Assembly: GCA_023101885.1 (NCBI GenBank)
Contig: JALPQD010000005.1
Coordinates: forward strand, 6,688,584-6,752,583
DNA: 64,000 nt
Direction: 5' to 3'
DNA from: Typhlomys cinereus
Lineage: Eukaryota > Chordata > Mammalia > Rodentia > Platacanthomyidae
Numbering within the stretch: position 1 is the stretch's first letter; each line of letters starts with the position of its first letter. Under the pieces are notes generated by a model that saw only the letters and a program-made list of their open reading frames with translations, was not told the DNA's origin and made no database searches. Below, in pieces: positions 11,207-23,024 of this stretch. Position numbers and translations under genes: made by a program.

Positions 11207-12565
11207 AGTGTGTAATAAATGAAAGGAGAACGTTAAGGATCAGACTCTCAACTGAGGCAGCAGAGATGAGCATTAGAATCTGGGTTGATCACTAGCTTTC
11301 ACTTTTTGTTTCCTTTGGGTTCCTCCTTTTTCTCTTCTTCTTCCTTCCCTTTCTAAGCCTCCCCTACTCCTGCTCATCAATTAGCATTATTTAGCCTCAT
11401 TATGATCTTCTACTGCAGGGAAAGAAACAGTAGTAAGTCTTTTAACCAAATTTGCAGCGAGATCTATTTTCAGCTCCAATGTTTCAAGTTTCCAGTGTCT
11501 AAAAACTATGCGTTTTTGGTTTAGTGAGGTCTTTATCTTTATATATATACACCAGGATGTTTAGAGTAGTTAGCAAATGTGTTTCCCAATAGAGGTTTAA
11601 AAAAAAAAAAAATCAAGTTCCATTTGCAGTCCTAGAATTTCACGACGAAGATTGTCAAGACCCCCTGCAAATTGCTTCCCTGGTCTAACATTCCATTGCA
11701 CACTTCGTAGGGACCCTAGAATGAAGAGAAAGAAGATGGCGCTAGCGTGGGCTTGCTTGCCCTCATTAAGCACTTGCCCCTTGTATGGACAGTGACGTAG
11801 GGTGACTTAGTTTTCACAGCAATCCACTGTTTCATTGGTGTTATATTAACAGCATTTTGCTGCTAAGGAACTGACACATGGGGTAGTGTTTCCAAAATCT
11901 TAAAACTGTTTTTGAGGTCATTTGGAGTCTAATAGAACTGTGTAGCATTGCTGAAGGAACCTGGGTGTCTTTTCTTATCTGGCTAGGTAAAAGGCAAGAG
12001 GACAGGATGCTCATGGCCACTTGTACCACCTCGTCTATCTTATAGTAAGAGACCTTGCAAATCACAAGAACTCGTGCCTCCTCTTTGTGTTTGATGTTAG
12101 CTCCTCTGTCCGTCCAGGCTTATATTCAGTCCCTGTAAGTACTTGCGCCGATCTCTAGTGGTTTAAAAGCCTGAGTCTGGATTCGTAAAAAAGATGATTG
12201 TACTTGCTTTGAAAATGGCTTCATTAGACATTATGGTTTGTTTTAAAGTTGAAATGGAATTTCAAAGAATATGTAATGAAAAATCTATCCTATGGGAATA
12301 AATGTGAGAAAGAAACCTATGGCCTTCAAAGAACTGCAGAGAAGGAAGTCGCAGAGGGGCATGCGGCATCCTGGGGCCTCAGAAGAACTCAGGTGGGGAA
12401 ACCAGCATTGTCGGCTCCTCTGGGTCTCTCCATTCTCCATTGCCTTTGTTTCTTGTGCTGACAACTCACTTTCTCCAAATGGGAAACATGGAAGTCCACA
12501 GTTTATAAGTTTAATGCTTATAATCATTCATAATCACTGGAGAAAGACGGGTTTCTTTCTTTTTG
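11207..12565. other. Unique sequence, no feature seen
   Basis: About 1.4 kb including a 14-base A run near 11597. Overlapping open frames at 12249-12657 run into a SINE and are not supported. Confidence 0.4.
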
Positions 12566-12837
12566 TCTGCATGTGTATGTGCAGGCATGCGCGTGTACAC
12601 AGACAGCAGAGACCAAGCTCCTATTTTTGTGTGACAGCATCACTCACTAAAGCTTGAGCTCACCAGGTTGCTAGAAGAAGTTGACCGGAAAGCCCTAGAA
12701 ATCCTCTCGTCTGCGCCTTACCCAATGCTGGGATTACACGCGTGGCTGCAGTAACTGACTCTCTGTGTGGATACTGAGGATCTAAACTCACATTTGACCT
12801 GCAAGCACTTTAATGACTAAGTCATCTCCCCAGACCC
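12566..12837 (-). mobile_element. B4-type SINE (ID/B1 fusion)
   Basis: gcatgtgtatgtgcaggcat tail, then the B1-like ccaatgctgggattacacgc box, then ID-type ctgcaagcactttaatgac and catctccccag on the + strand. Together these give a minus-strand B4. Confidence 0.75.
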
Positions 12838-13044
12838 TGTTATTTTCTGAATGTCAAGTTCAAGAATCAGAGGCAGCATGTTTTCTTGACCTGGTGTTAA
12901 TTTAGCTTAATGTTCATTTCTTATCTCTGGAATACATCTAATGTGGCTTGGGATGGATGGGTAGGATCATGCAAAACCATTTCAGAATCATACAACTTCA
13001 CAGATGGAAGAAATTCCCATGGCAAGGGGGGAAGAGGGAAGGTG

Positions 13045-13225
13045 ATGAGAGCCAAAGATAACTCAGCTGGCAAAAACTCCTGTGAGGAACAAACCTGGAA
13101 TCCACATGGTGGAAGGAAAGAACTGACTTGAAATTGTTCTTTGACCTTTATTCATACACATCATGCATATAAATTCTCTGTCTCTGTCTCTCTTGTTCTC
13201 TCTTATTAAATAAAATATTAAAAAT
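13045..13225 (+). mobile_element. B2-like SINE
   Basis: gataactcagctggcaaa head, ccacatggtggaaggaaaga centre, tctttgacctttattc and an AT-rich tail with ttaaataaaa are typical of B2-type elements in sense orientation. Confidence 0.6.
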
Positions 13226-13362
13226 AAGTAAAAATAGGGGCATGGTGATATACAGACACCACTTACTGGTTGCTACCAAAGAACAACTATATTAAGCTTG
13301 TTTGAAGTCACTACTAGATTATAGAAACATCTTTTATGACAGAAAGTTTGAAGACATGTTTC

Positions 13363-13392
13363 CTTTTTTTTAGTATTTGTTTGTTTATATTT

Positions 13393-13440
<48 letters not shown>

Positions 13441-13666
13441 TATCAGAGGGCACCATATGTCCCTGTGGTAGACCAAAGGTAACTTCAGGAATCATCCTGC
13501 ATTGCTTCTATCTCCTTTTTGCTTCATTCTGGGATTTCCCAAGCTCCCTCCACCAGAGTTGGAAGTGTGGGCCACCACTGTTTTTGCCTGGCATTTTTAA
13601 AGATGGGACCTGGGATCCTTTACTTGTGAGGCAGAGTCTTAACCCCTGAGCCATCTCTCCACCCAC
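13363..13666 (-). mobile_element. CA-tailed tRNA-headed SINE (older subfamily)
   Basis: TG tract (13396-13443), body tctatctcctttttgcttca and head gtgaggcagagtcttaaccc on +. The target duplication agacatgtttc is at 13352-13362 and 13667-13677. Confidence 0.85.
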
Positions 13667-13677
13667 AGACATGTTTC

Positions 13678-16600
13678 TTGATTTATGTCATGAACACACT
13701 GGGGAAAATGATGAACACATCAAACTTTGTTGATCTAATAGATAAGTGATTATGTTTGGATTTTTCTATTAGTTTCCTTAAAGTGACAGGGCTCAGCATA
13801 GAAGCAGGAAGCACTGATCTTAGATAAACAGCCAGGACCTGCTGTCTGTTTGCTGAAAGAACCCACAGTTGTGATAAATAGTGTAAAAGATGCACAAACA
13901 AATTTCAGGACTGACTTGTCAATGTGTATTCTTTTTTAGTATTGTAACTGTCACTTGATGCTTTCTAATAAGTGAAATAGGGTGTAATTCACATGCTCTT
14001 GTGTGATTTGTTTTTCCCCTGGGGAAATAGGAACAAACATCTCTTCACCCCAGAGAAAGCATAGATGGAAGAGTGAAGAAATGATTCAGCCCAAGTTTAG
14101 CTTAGCAACCCAGTGAGTGTATTGGAGTTATAGGTGTACAGGTGAGGGTCACTTCTGGGAGCCTGGGTGACTCAAAGGCAGCTGTTGAGGGAAAAGCCCA
14201 CCTAAGTCTGGATGACCATGCCGGGAAAATTGTATGGCTGGAGCTTCCGGAATCACTGACTGGCAGGCAATCAGGCTGATCCAACAGTCTCCTCCTGTCT
14301 CCGGCAATTATCGCTGCTGGCATAACCATGCTTGCATAAGCCTTATGAATCTTAAGTTTCAGGAGCTTCCTGGGACTTATAGGAGTTTTGTTTATTTCCA
14401 GAGCCCTTTAAGGGAATGTTTTCAATTCAGAGATATAGCTGCAAGACTTTCCTGATTTCAGCGACAGAGAAAACCGAAAGGGTTTCTTAGGGAGGTAGAG
14501 GCATTGTGAGACAATTCTGAAATACAGGTCTGGGCTAGCTCCTAAAGCATCTAGTTTTGCTAGTTCTCCTTATGTGGCTGCCATTGCGTTGTGTCATAGA
14601 TGCTTAAGGAAAAGCTGGTACTTGGGAGCTCTGTCAGTGAGAAGGGACGAGATCCTCCACAGGTCATATGCTTAGCGCTAAGACAGAACCGAGACAGGAA
14701 GGATGAAATTTTTTACTCATCCTCATTAAGGGAGAAGAAAAACATTTATCTTTGGGACTTGATATGTTTGAAAATATATAGAGGTCAAATGGAAGTCTCT
14801 GTGTTAATCAGCTTCAGTGAGTATAAGAGAAACTGCCTCAGAAATGTACGTGTCTGCAACTCTAAATACCTTCCTTTGGGAGAAAAAAGAATGAATAGCT
14901 AAAAGTTTTAGCTTTCATGCCTTCTCCAATGATGCTTTATATTTAGATTTACATTTGATATTAGAACATTTCTCTGGTGTATCATGAACTTCGGGAATGT
15001 GGTGATGAAAATACTAAGGCCAATTGTAGTAATGTGTTTTGCACTTGGAAATAAATGTGCATCTTCATAGGAAGCTCGCAGGGCAATTTAATATTGAATA
15101 AATATGATCTCTAGCTTATGATGATAGAAGGTTGTCTCAGGAGTTTGAAGAGATCAGCTGGTCTATGTGGGAATAGGAGAGAGAGAAGAATGAAGCAGTG
15201 TGTGGCAAATGCAAGAAAAATGCAAAATTGAAAAGAAATGAAGTGTACTTACCCAGATGGTCCCAGCGCCTAAATTATAGCCCTCCACTGACTGCATCTA
15301 GGGGAACAAGGAAGCAGGATGATAGTGTTGGGAACTAGATAAGCCTCACTTCCAGTTTCCCTGGTAACACTGAGTTCTGAGATTCACCATGGGCTCCTTT
15401 TCTGAGATAATTCAGCTTGGCCTGTCAATCATCTGGCCTGGATTCCTGCCCCCAGGAACTGCAATGCACCTGGGAGCAGGCTGAAGACATGGGTGGGTCC
15501 TGTGCTTTGTTTTGTTTTCCTCCCCAGAAGCTCTTTCTCTCTACTTCTTCCTGTCAACAGACGTGGGCGAAAGCAGGAATTTCAGGGCTTCCACCTTGTT
15601 GGACTATGAGCAGCCTGCCCCTGGGCTCTAAATGCAGAGAGAGAAGTCTTTCCTCTGTGGTTTTGTTTGTTGTTTGTTTGTTTTCTTTAATGCTCTTGTT
15701 CTGAAAGTATAAACATGTTTTCTTCACTCGCCTCCTGCTTTCTGGCATTCCCTGGTATTCTAGCTGGGAATTATCTCCTTCCTACTTCTCCACTTTATCT
15801 TTGCAAAATAAACTTTAGCCTTATGAATATTTTGAATCCTTTCCTACCTTATAATCCATTCTTTGGTGAAGAGAAAAACATCTGTATCCTTAGACAGTAT
15901 CAATGGAGCTACAATGTGTGAGAAGGAAAATTCTAGCTCCTTAGTCTACGGGAATTATAAGTCATTACCTATTATGTCACTGGAAGCAATGATACATAGT
16001 TGGTTCCACAGTGGGGACTTTAGAGTTAATTTAAAAAATCTTCCTTCTTATAGATTGTGTGAGCTTGACAATTGAATCTCTTAAAGCTCATACATTTCAT
16101 CTTCAGAGTTGGGACTAATGATATGTTTACTTCAGAAAACTGTTGCTCTCTCAAGTGACTAAGTCCATACCATCAAAATGCTTTTCTGTAGACAAATATT
16201 TCATGAAGTCTTTTATTAGTTATGGGATAATCTTACAAATGAGCTATCGATGTCTCTGAGATGGCTGGTCTTGGCTGACAATGTTACTGGATTGAGGGTC
16301 TCAAGACCGGTCTAGTGTGCCTCTGGGAAGGTCTGTGGGCATCTCCAGAGCAGACTGACCTGTGAGTCAGTGACAACTAGGGTGTGTAGGGCAAGGTGAG
16401 CGCTGAAGAAAGAGGAAACCAGCACCCCTGTGTTTGCTGCAATCTTCCTGTCCAGGATAATAAGCCTATCACTGCTGCCGTCATCCACATATGTCAGCCT
16501 CCAACTCCTCCAGCTTTTCGGTGTGCTTTCAACACCAGTTATTCTCTAGGAAGCTTCCAGGCCTTCAGCATTGGCTTGGGGCTGATGCGGCTCCATTAGA

Positions 16601-16794
16601 CTGTGTAACTACTAGATTCTTTGCCTCTTTGGCATGCAAGCAGCTGAGCTGAAAAATTCTCTTTCCTAATTTTGATTCTATTATTCTAGAGAAAATTAAC
16701 TTTTATTTGATTGATTGATTGATTTTGGTTCTTTTTTAAAGAGAACACTGACTGACTAAACACTTCTCTACTCTGGGCAGTAAAATCTGCCGGT
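13678..16794. other. Long unique block, no feature seen
   Basis: About 3.1 kb, the longest stretch in the first 20 kb with no repeat I can name. Open frames at 14234, 15417 and 16396 lack splice context or recognisable residues. A plain place to look for conserved non-coding elements by alignment. Confidence 0.4.
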
Positions 16795-17228
16795 TGTGGT
16801 TATTCTGCATGTCACCAATAAATTCGTGTTCAATAGCGTAAAAGAACACAGGGCTTTATTTTCTCTTATGATAGTCTGGATACAGTTCCTCGTCCAGCTT
16901 GGCAGGAGAGTGCACACAAATACCAAGGTCTGAAGGAACTGACCACATCATATCTACAGGATTGCTAAGAGATGGGCAATCCTTACGTGCCAGACCAGCA
17001 TGTCTGGCCAAGTATACCAAAGGATGCTAACTTCCTTACCTATTCCTTCCGGTTTATCCATCTGCCCTCAGACTAGCCACACCCACCATGGGCTGGCTTG
17101 GCCTTTCCATCAATCAGACAGCCTCCTGCAGGCTTACTTAGGGCATAGCACAGTTACTAACTCTTCACAACTGTTTCCAGAGCTCCAATCTTCAATTGTC
17201 CAGTTGACACCTGTATCTAACTATGCCA
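16795..17228 (+). mobile_element. URR1-like DNA-transposon copy, type A
   Basis: Full-length-looking copy from tgtggttattctgcatg to ctgtatctaactatgcca, with gggctttattttctcttatg, ccacacccaccatgggctgg and ttcaattgtccagttgacac in order. The ends form a loose inverted repeat (tgtggtta against tggcatagtta). Confidence 0.7.
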
Positions 17229-18950
17229 CTAGCCCATTATGCAGTGTGTCACATCTAATTCATGTTTCTTCATTAAGAACTGCTGGGATGGCCTTGACAT
17301 TGCCTGGTAGATAGACTGCTCAGGACAGAAGGTGACAGTCTTAATTATGATTTCTGTTGATAAGGAAGTCTAACTTCAGAATACTTGGGCATCTTCTGTA
17401 AGACCACCTTTCTTTTCAGGGCCATGTTAATGATTTTGTCTGCTGACTTAAGCTTTTTCCATTGTAACATTGATGCTTAAGATCCTCTGGGAGCCAACGA
17501 CCTCTTCCAGCATCTAATAAAAGCTACGACCTCCCTCCCCACACTTAAAATTTTTCTCAAAAGACTTGTGAGGTAGATAAAGGAGAACAAGGAACATGGA
17601 GTCTTCAGTTAGCAAATGATTATTAGACTCAGAGGAGAAGTTAAAGGATACGTTAGCATGAGCAAAAAGGAGAGAAAGCCCAAAGTGGGCAGACTCCCAC
17701 CTCCTCTTCACCCCTGTAGATGTGCAGGGGCAGGCAGAGATGGAAAGAAGACTTAGAGAATATCTCTTTCAGCTTAGACCAAAACCCCTAGAGAAAAAGT
17801 CAACCTAACCAATGCCAGAGACTGAAGATCTTCAACAACCACAGCTATCTACCAGGCTCCAGAGGCCAGAAGTTCAACGTCAAGATGTCCACGAAGTTGA
17901 CTTGTAGCCAGGGCTTCTATCTCCTCTACATCTAGATGGCTGATTTCTTTCTTTCTGTGTCCTCGCAAGGTCTTTCCTATATGCTTACTCCCTGGTGCCT
18001 CTCTGTGTGTCCTAATTATTTTCTTCTTTTAAGAACAGCAACCATGTGACATGAGGGCTTAGTCTACGTACATCATCCCAACTTGTAGAGTTTTAAATGG
18101 AGGTTTTGACCTCTGAATTAGGTGGTGTGATGGGCAAAATTCAGCTCACAATGGGAGGAGGGCTCATCATTCTTTCATACATGCCCCCCCCACAGAGGTG
18201 AGCAGAGCCTTTGCCTCACTTATTGATGCAGCATTTATGCAAGATGGGGATGATGGAGGATGAGATTGACATTGTAAGGTGGACAGCAAGGTGATGAGTT
18301 GGCTAAGGTACATCCTGACTCCAACACCAGGCAGAAGGTCTACTGTGAGATTGAGGAGGGAGTTCCAGGAAAGCTGCCAAGCTTGCAAGAAAGGCTCTGT
18401 GACCAGCCACCTCTCCTTGCCTGGCCGTTTACGGTGATGGAATGCTTCCAGTCCTGTCTGCTTGTCTTTGATTTCTACATTTTTTTATAGTAACTTTCTA
18501 GCCAAACATCAGTGCTGTTTGCCTCCTTTAGATGTCAAAAATCAAAAGTTGCACCGTGGGTATGTTTTTATTTTATTTAAGGATTATTTCTATTTTGGGC
18601 ACTCGCTGACAGCTCTTTTCAGGCCAGTGCTTCAGCAAACCTATTGAAACCTCGACTTTCACAGAGAACAAAACAAGCCCAAGAATTATTTTGCCTACGA
18701 AGTTGGGAGGTGGAATTTTTTTTTGCTACCTTCAGCTGCCATACATCCAGTGTATCTCCAGCATAGGTTCATATTCAAAATGGGTTTGCATTTTATATAT
18801 TTTGGATGGGATGTTTCTCATCGAATAAAGTACTTTTATTATCTTTTGTGTAAAAGTCATGACATCCTTTAGGCCAAAGAGATAACTGAGAAGTAGAACC
18901 AAGATATAACATCTCCCAAGAGGAAAAGAGGGACTCTCAACCAGCTTCCT
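17229..18950. other. Unique sequence, no feature seen
   Basis: About 1.7 kb. Several open frames are short and unsupported. Confidence 0.4.
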
Positions 18951-18954
18951 CCGT

Positions 18955-19081
18955 CCTTCCTCTCCTCTTCCCTCCTCTTCTCTTCTTTTCCCCTCTCCTT
19001 TTCTTTTTCCTCTCCTTTTCTTTCTCTTTCTTTCTTTGTTTCTTTGTTTCTTTGTTTCTTTGTTTCTTTGTTTCTTTCTCT

Positions 19082-19133
<52 letters not shown>

Positions 19134-19190
19134 TGTTTCTTTCTTTCTTCCTTTCTTTCTCCCTCTTCCACCCTTCTCTCTTTTCTTCCT
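18955..19190. repeat. Polypyrimidine block with TTTG/TTTC microsatellite
   Basis: C/T-rich sequence, then alternating tttctttg units (about 19031-19075), pure tttc units (about 19081-19138) and imperfect continuation. All long open frames here (Phe/Leu/Ser on +, Lys/Glu on -) are products of the repeat. Confidence 0.95.
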
Positions 19191-19271
19191 TTACTGCCAT
19201 TTATCTCCCTTTTACTTTCTTTTCAGTTCTAGACAGCCCTACCTGTCAAGAGTTCTTTGGAAGAACCATGG

Positions 19272-19640
19272 CAATGTGTGTATATGTATATGTGTGCTTT
19301 TGTATGTGTGTATGTACATTTGTGTGTATATGTATGTGTAAATGTGAATGTATATGTGCATGTATATATGTTTATATGTATGAGTGTGTACACGTGTGAA
19401 TGTGTGATTATATGTGTATATATACGTATGTGTGCCCGTATGCACATAAATTTGTGTGTACACATCTGTATGCATGTTTGCAAATACATATGTTTATATG
19501 TATGCATGTATGTGTGAGTGCATGTGTAGGTATATATATGTACAGGTGTGTATGCACTTTGCAAATGTATGTGCGAATGATGTGCTCATGTGTAGGTATG
19601 TATGTATACAGATGTGTGTGTATGCAACAAGTATACAGAT
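19272..19640. repeat. Degenerate TG/TATG alternating purine-pyrimidine block
   Basis: About 370 bp made largely of tgtg, tatg and tgta words without a fixed period. Eight or more overlapping open frames, rich in Cys/Val/Tyr or His/Thr/Tyr, are artefacts of the composition. Confidence 0.9.
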
Positions 19641-19776
19641 GTCAATGCTGACCTTTCCTGTGATCTAATCCTATGAGTGTAAAACACCAGAGCACACTTG
19701 GAATCCTTAAACAGTTCAAAGCTATTTAAAACTTTTTAAAAAAGCTTTAAATTGATCCATAAAAAAGTTTATTGCT

Positions 19777-20060
19777 GGGGCTGGAGAGGTGGCTCAGGTG
19801 TTCAGCCTCTGCCTTGTAGGCGGAAGGTCCTGAGTTCAGATCCATAGAAACAGGACAGAAGTGGGAGCGGCCTGCGCTTCTGGTCCTGGTAGGGCGGAGC
19901 CTGTGAATCCCGGGGCAGAGTAAACAAGGAGGAGGTGGAGGCGTCCATGGTGGTTCCCGAATTCGTCCCTGGTTCTACACATACACACATACATACACAC
20001 ATGAGCACACACATACATGCACAATTGAATGAATAATAAAAAAAAATCTTAAAAAAAAAG
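19777..20060 (+). mobile_element. CA-tailed tRNA-headed SINE (young, sense copy)
   Basis: Best reference copy of the family. It has an A box within ggtggctcaggtgttcagc and a B box within cctgagttcagatcc. The GC-rich body runs through gcggcctgcgcttctggtcc to gtccatggtggttcccg. A CA-rich segment and a tail with aataat, poly-A and tctta follow, resembling the B2-class tail with polyadenylation and Pol III terminator signals. A perfect 12-bp target duplication, aagtttattgct, lies at 19765-19776 and 20061-20072. Inference: inserted recently by the L1 machinery. Confidence 0.9.
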
Positions 20061-20072
20061 AAGTTTATTGCT

Positions 20073-21085
20073 TCTCTGTTTTTTGGTTCCAATTATATCA
20101 GCTCAGTATAGAGAACTTTTGAGGTGAACAGAAACTTCAATGAAGAGTTATAAATGTTTTACAGTGGGAGAAATGGGCAGCTCGCACTACACTTTTTCTG
20201 ACAGTATCATCTTTCAATTTGAGTAGTTTACAGGTGCTAGGGAGACTTAGACACATTAGACTCTTCATATGTCACTGTGCTCGTTTGTAAAAAGGTGAGT
20301 GGATATTTTCACCAGTTCTGAAGAGCAGGAACATGTCAGGGTGACTGATTAGCTGAAAGATGCTATAGATGATTGTTTAGTTGAGAAATGCAATGGGTGA
20401 CTATACATTCGAGAGATGCTATGGTGTTTGAGTTCTGTGGCGTTTTTTAAAGATATGATTCTAAGAAATAAGTTTATAAGCTTTGCTCTTGAAGTAGCTG
20501 GTTAAGAATATTATTAAGGACTTTGTCTCCCACATTACTCAATATAGTTTCTGCACGAAATCAATTTCCCTACTTTACATTGGCATCTGGAAGCTTGGAG
20601 TCAAATTCAAGTCTCAATTATAGTCACTGAAGACATCTTTATGGGTTTATTAACTGTATCTATTATCCTTAGTCCTGAGGTTTAAAGAACAAAGTATTGA
20701 TTTCCAGTTTTCTGTTCTGTATGCAGAGAGCTCAGAAGTTGCCATTCTTGTCCTAACAGGTAAGAATCTGGAAAGTCAAAATATCTGAACAACTTTTCCT
20801 AGATCCAGAAGGGGGACACAGGGCTTGCTCCAAGCCTAGAGAAGGGGCATATTGAGGGAGAAGGATGGATACAGGACAAAGAGACAGGGTTACCTGGTGG
20901 GAGTACAAACCCCTGAAGCTTGGTTTGCAGTCAGAGGAACCCGAGAGTCAAAGCCCCACACGGGTCCAGTTATGGGGGCATCGTACTCTAGTGAGTGCAG
21001 TCTCCAGGACCTTTGCCAGAGTCTCACAGTAAATGTGAAAAGAAAACTCCCTGGACTCCCACTGGTACACACAGTGTCCTCTGAC
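20073..21085. other. Unique sequence, no feature seen
   Basis: About 1 kb. The stretch before the CA repeat at 21087 could be an unrecognised SINE, because it ends in CA repeats and a long A run, but no head was identified. Confidence 0.35.
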
Positions 21086-21086
21086 A

Positions 21087-21120
<34 letters not shown>

Positions 21121-21145
21121 GCAAAAAAAAAAAAAAAAAAAAAAA
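21087..21145. repeat. (CA)n followed by an A23 run
   Basis: CA repeat at 21087-21117, then a 23-base A run at 21123-21145. The order is consistent with a retroposon tail. Confidence 0.9.
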
Positions 21146-21589
21146 GGAAAGTACTTGATTCTGTCAATACTTCCATCCTGCCAGCCATCAGCTAAGGGAT
21201 GGGGGAGGGGGGCATGGGAATGTTAACCACCCAACTCTGTTTCACAGAAGACAAGAAGATACCCAGGCCCATCACATCTGGGCATCTCCCACCTAAAGGG
21301 GGAAGATAACTGAAGGCAGAGCAGATACGAGCTCCCAGAAGTCTGGCATCTCATCCTGGGATGACAGAAGCATTCCCTCCCCCATCTCTCCACCCCTATT
21401 ACATGTAGTTGGCTCATTCACTCTAGCTATCAAGGAACAAATTGCAAAGACTACTATGAGATCCAAAATACAGCCTAAGGGGACAAAGCAGGCATTAGAA
21501 ACAGAGAGAGGCAAGGCAAAGATATTGGGACTAGCAGATTGCCAACTTGAAAAAATTCTGACTAATGTCACAAAATTTAAAAGAGAAAG

Positions 21590-21735
21590 TAGAACCAGAG
21601 AGATAGCTCACATGGTAGAAGGAGAGTTGTTCTCTGACCTCCACCCATGAACTATGGCATGCATTATGCATTCTTTCCCTCTGTCTCTCTATATATTTAT
21701 TTATCTATCTCTATTTCTCATAAATAAGGAAATAC
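21590..21735 (+). mobile_element. B2-like SINE, internally shortened
   Basis: accagagagatagctcacat head joins directly to ggtagaaggagagttgttct and tctgacctccaccc, then an AT-rich tail with ataaata. The B-box part appears deleted. Confidence 0.6.
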
Positions 21736-21954
21736 CTTTTTTTTCAAAAAAGGTTAAGTTGTCAGCATGTCAAAAGGGATGAGCAAAGTATGTAGAAAAA
21801 TGGAAAATTCTACTATACCAAGTTCCAGAGAGAAAAAATAGTGTAGCAGAAATGTATCTTTCATGAGATGATTAGTAGACTAGGTAAACCTAATGGAAAA
21901 AAAAAATTCTGAGTTTGAAACATGCTAATAGAAACCACCAAAGCTTAAGAACAG

Positions 21955-22205
21955 AGACCAAGATTGGGAAGAAAAAAACTAGACAAGAATATAAAGGATA
22001 TAGGACAACTAGAAAATTTTAGTGTATTAACAATGGGAATACGAGAAGGAGAAAAAAGAGAAAGGGATGCAAGAAGTATTTGGAAAATAATGACTCTTTT
22101 TCAAAGTATTATCAAACACCCACAAATCTTAAAAAGTTCAAAGAATGCAAAATAGGATAAATATTCAGAACAAGCAAATAGAAAACCCTAAAATTAGACT
22201 TAAAA
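21955..22205 (+). mobile_element. Possible L1 ORF1-region remnant
   Basis: A-rich sequence. The stretch gacaactagaaaattttagt to atgggaatacgagaaggaga resembles the L1 ORF1 segment encoding an Ile-Gly-x-x-Glu-Gly-type motif. Heavily decayed and only tentatively assigned. Confidence 0.3.
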
Positions 22206-22306
22206 TTTCTATACTTCCCTGTTGTAGGAACAGCCTTGCTTCTGCTCGCCAAATATCTCTTCTGGGTTACCAAATGTTACATGGTCCCTACTTGGGGGCC
22301 AAATGT
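22206..22306 (-). mobile_element. ERV leader remnant with lysine-type primer-binding site
   Basis: On the minus strand, five bases after the LTR end, an 18-base segment (22284-22301) matches the tRNA-Lys3 primer-binding sequence at about 14 of 18 positions by hand comparison, including the ends tggc and agggac. About 75 bp of further leader follows before A-rich L1-like sequence. No gag, pol or env reading frame is present. Confidence 0.5.
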
Positions 22307-22809
22307 TGTGGGAACAACTGTCTCAGTGTTGCAGGATTCTTGTGTTCAGAGTAGAAGATTGAAACCAGAACACATGAAGAGAATTAAGGTGGAGTTTATT
22401 AGAAGAGAGAAAGGCTGGAACTCATGGACTCCAGACATGAAGTGCTATGAGGGGCAAAGGTGCCAAATATGGCTGCCAGGGTCAAGTATATTTATACATT
22501 TAGATTAAATCAGGGAAAAATGGCTTTTTCTCATTGGTTAGCTCATGTTGAGGTCCAATCCACTTGATTTTGGGCCCGTGTGGGACTAAAGATCAAGTTG
22601 TTTGTTGTATGGAGTGCTTATCTCCATTATCCTTTCATAGGGAAGTTGGTCATTTTATCTCTGGGAGGACTGGAATAGGTTCCTCTGCAGGGGTGTTCCT
22701 TCAGGGCGATTCCAGCAGTGGGCGGATGGCCTTCAGGAATTTCAAAGACCTTCAAGAACCTTTAGGGACTATCCCAATTTAGCTGCTGTAAACCTGCCTT
22801 ATCCCCACA
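22307..22809 (-). mobile_element. Endogenous retrovirus LTR
   Basis: 503 bp bounded by tgtggg and cccaca, the expected TG...CA ends with a short inverted repeat. On the minus strand it carries gctaaccaatgag (CCAAT-like), gtataaatatac (TATA-like) and ctaataaactccac (polyadenylation signal), in the order expected of U3-R-U5. The abutting primer-binding-like site on its U5 side suggests it is a 5' LTR of a truncated provirus rather than a solo LTR. No coding part survives and no direct repeat was seen at the edges. Confidence 0.75.
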
Positions 22810-23024
22810 TGAAAGTTAAAGAGAAACCTTGGAGAATCTGAAGTATCTGTGTGCAGAAACCGCACCTCTAGAAGAGCAGAGATAGGAAGCTTGCATGACC
22901 CTCCTCAGGAGCCACTGCAGAGAGGAGAGATGAGCAGAGCGGAATATTAACAGTGAGAAAATCATGAACAACAGGCCCCACCCCAAACCAAGCAGAGGCT
23001 GCACCGCAGGCCTTGTTTGCCTGC

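Noticed and set aside
16795..17314. 104-codon open frame at 17000-17314
   Set aside because: It lies mostly inside a URR1-like type-A element, and similar frames occur in other copies of the family.
19036..19399. Several long open frames on both strands, rich in Phe/Leu/Ser or Lys/Glu/Arg
   Set aside because: They follow the CTTT/TTTG and TG/TA repeats exactly and change composition with the repeat unit.
21061..21145. Processed pseudogene suggested by the long A run
   Set aside because: The sequence upstream has no recognisable coding content, and a CA run precedes the A run, which fits a SINE-like tail better.
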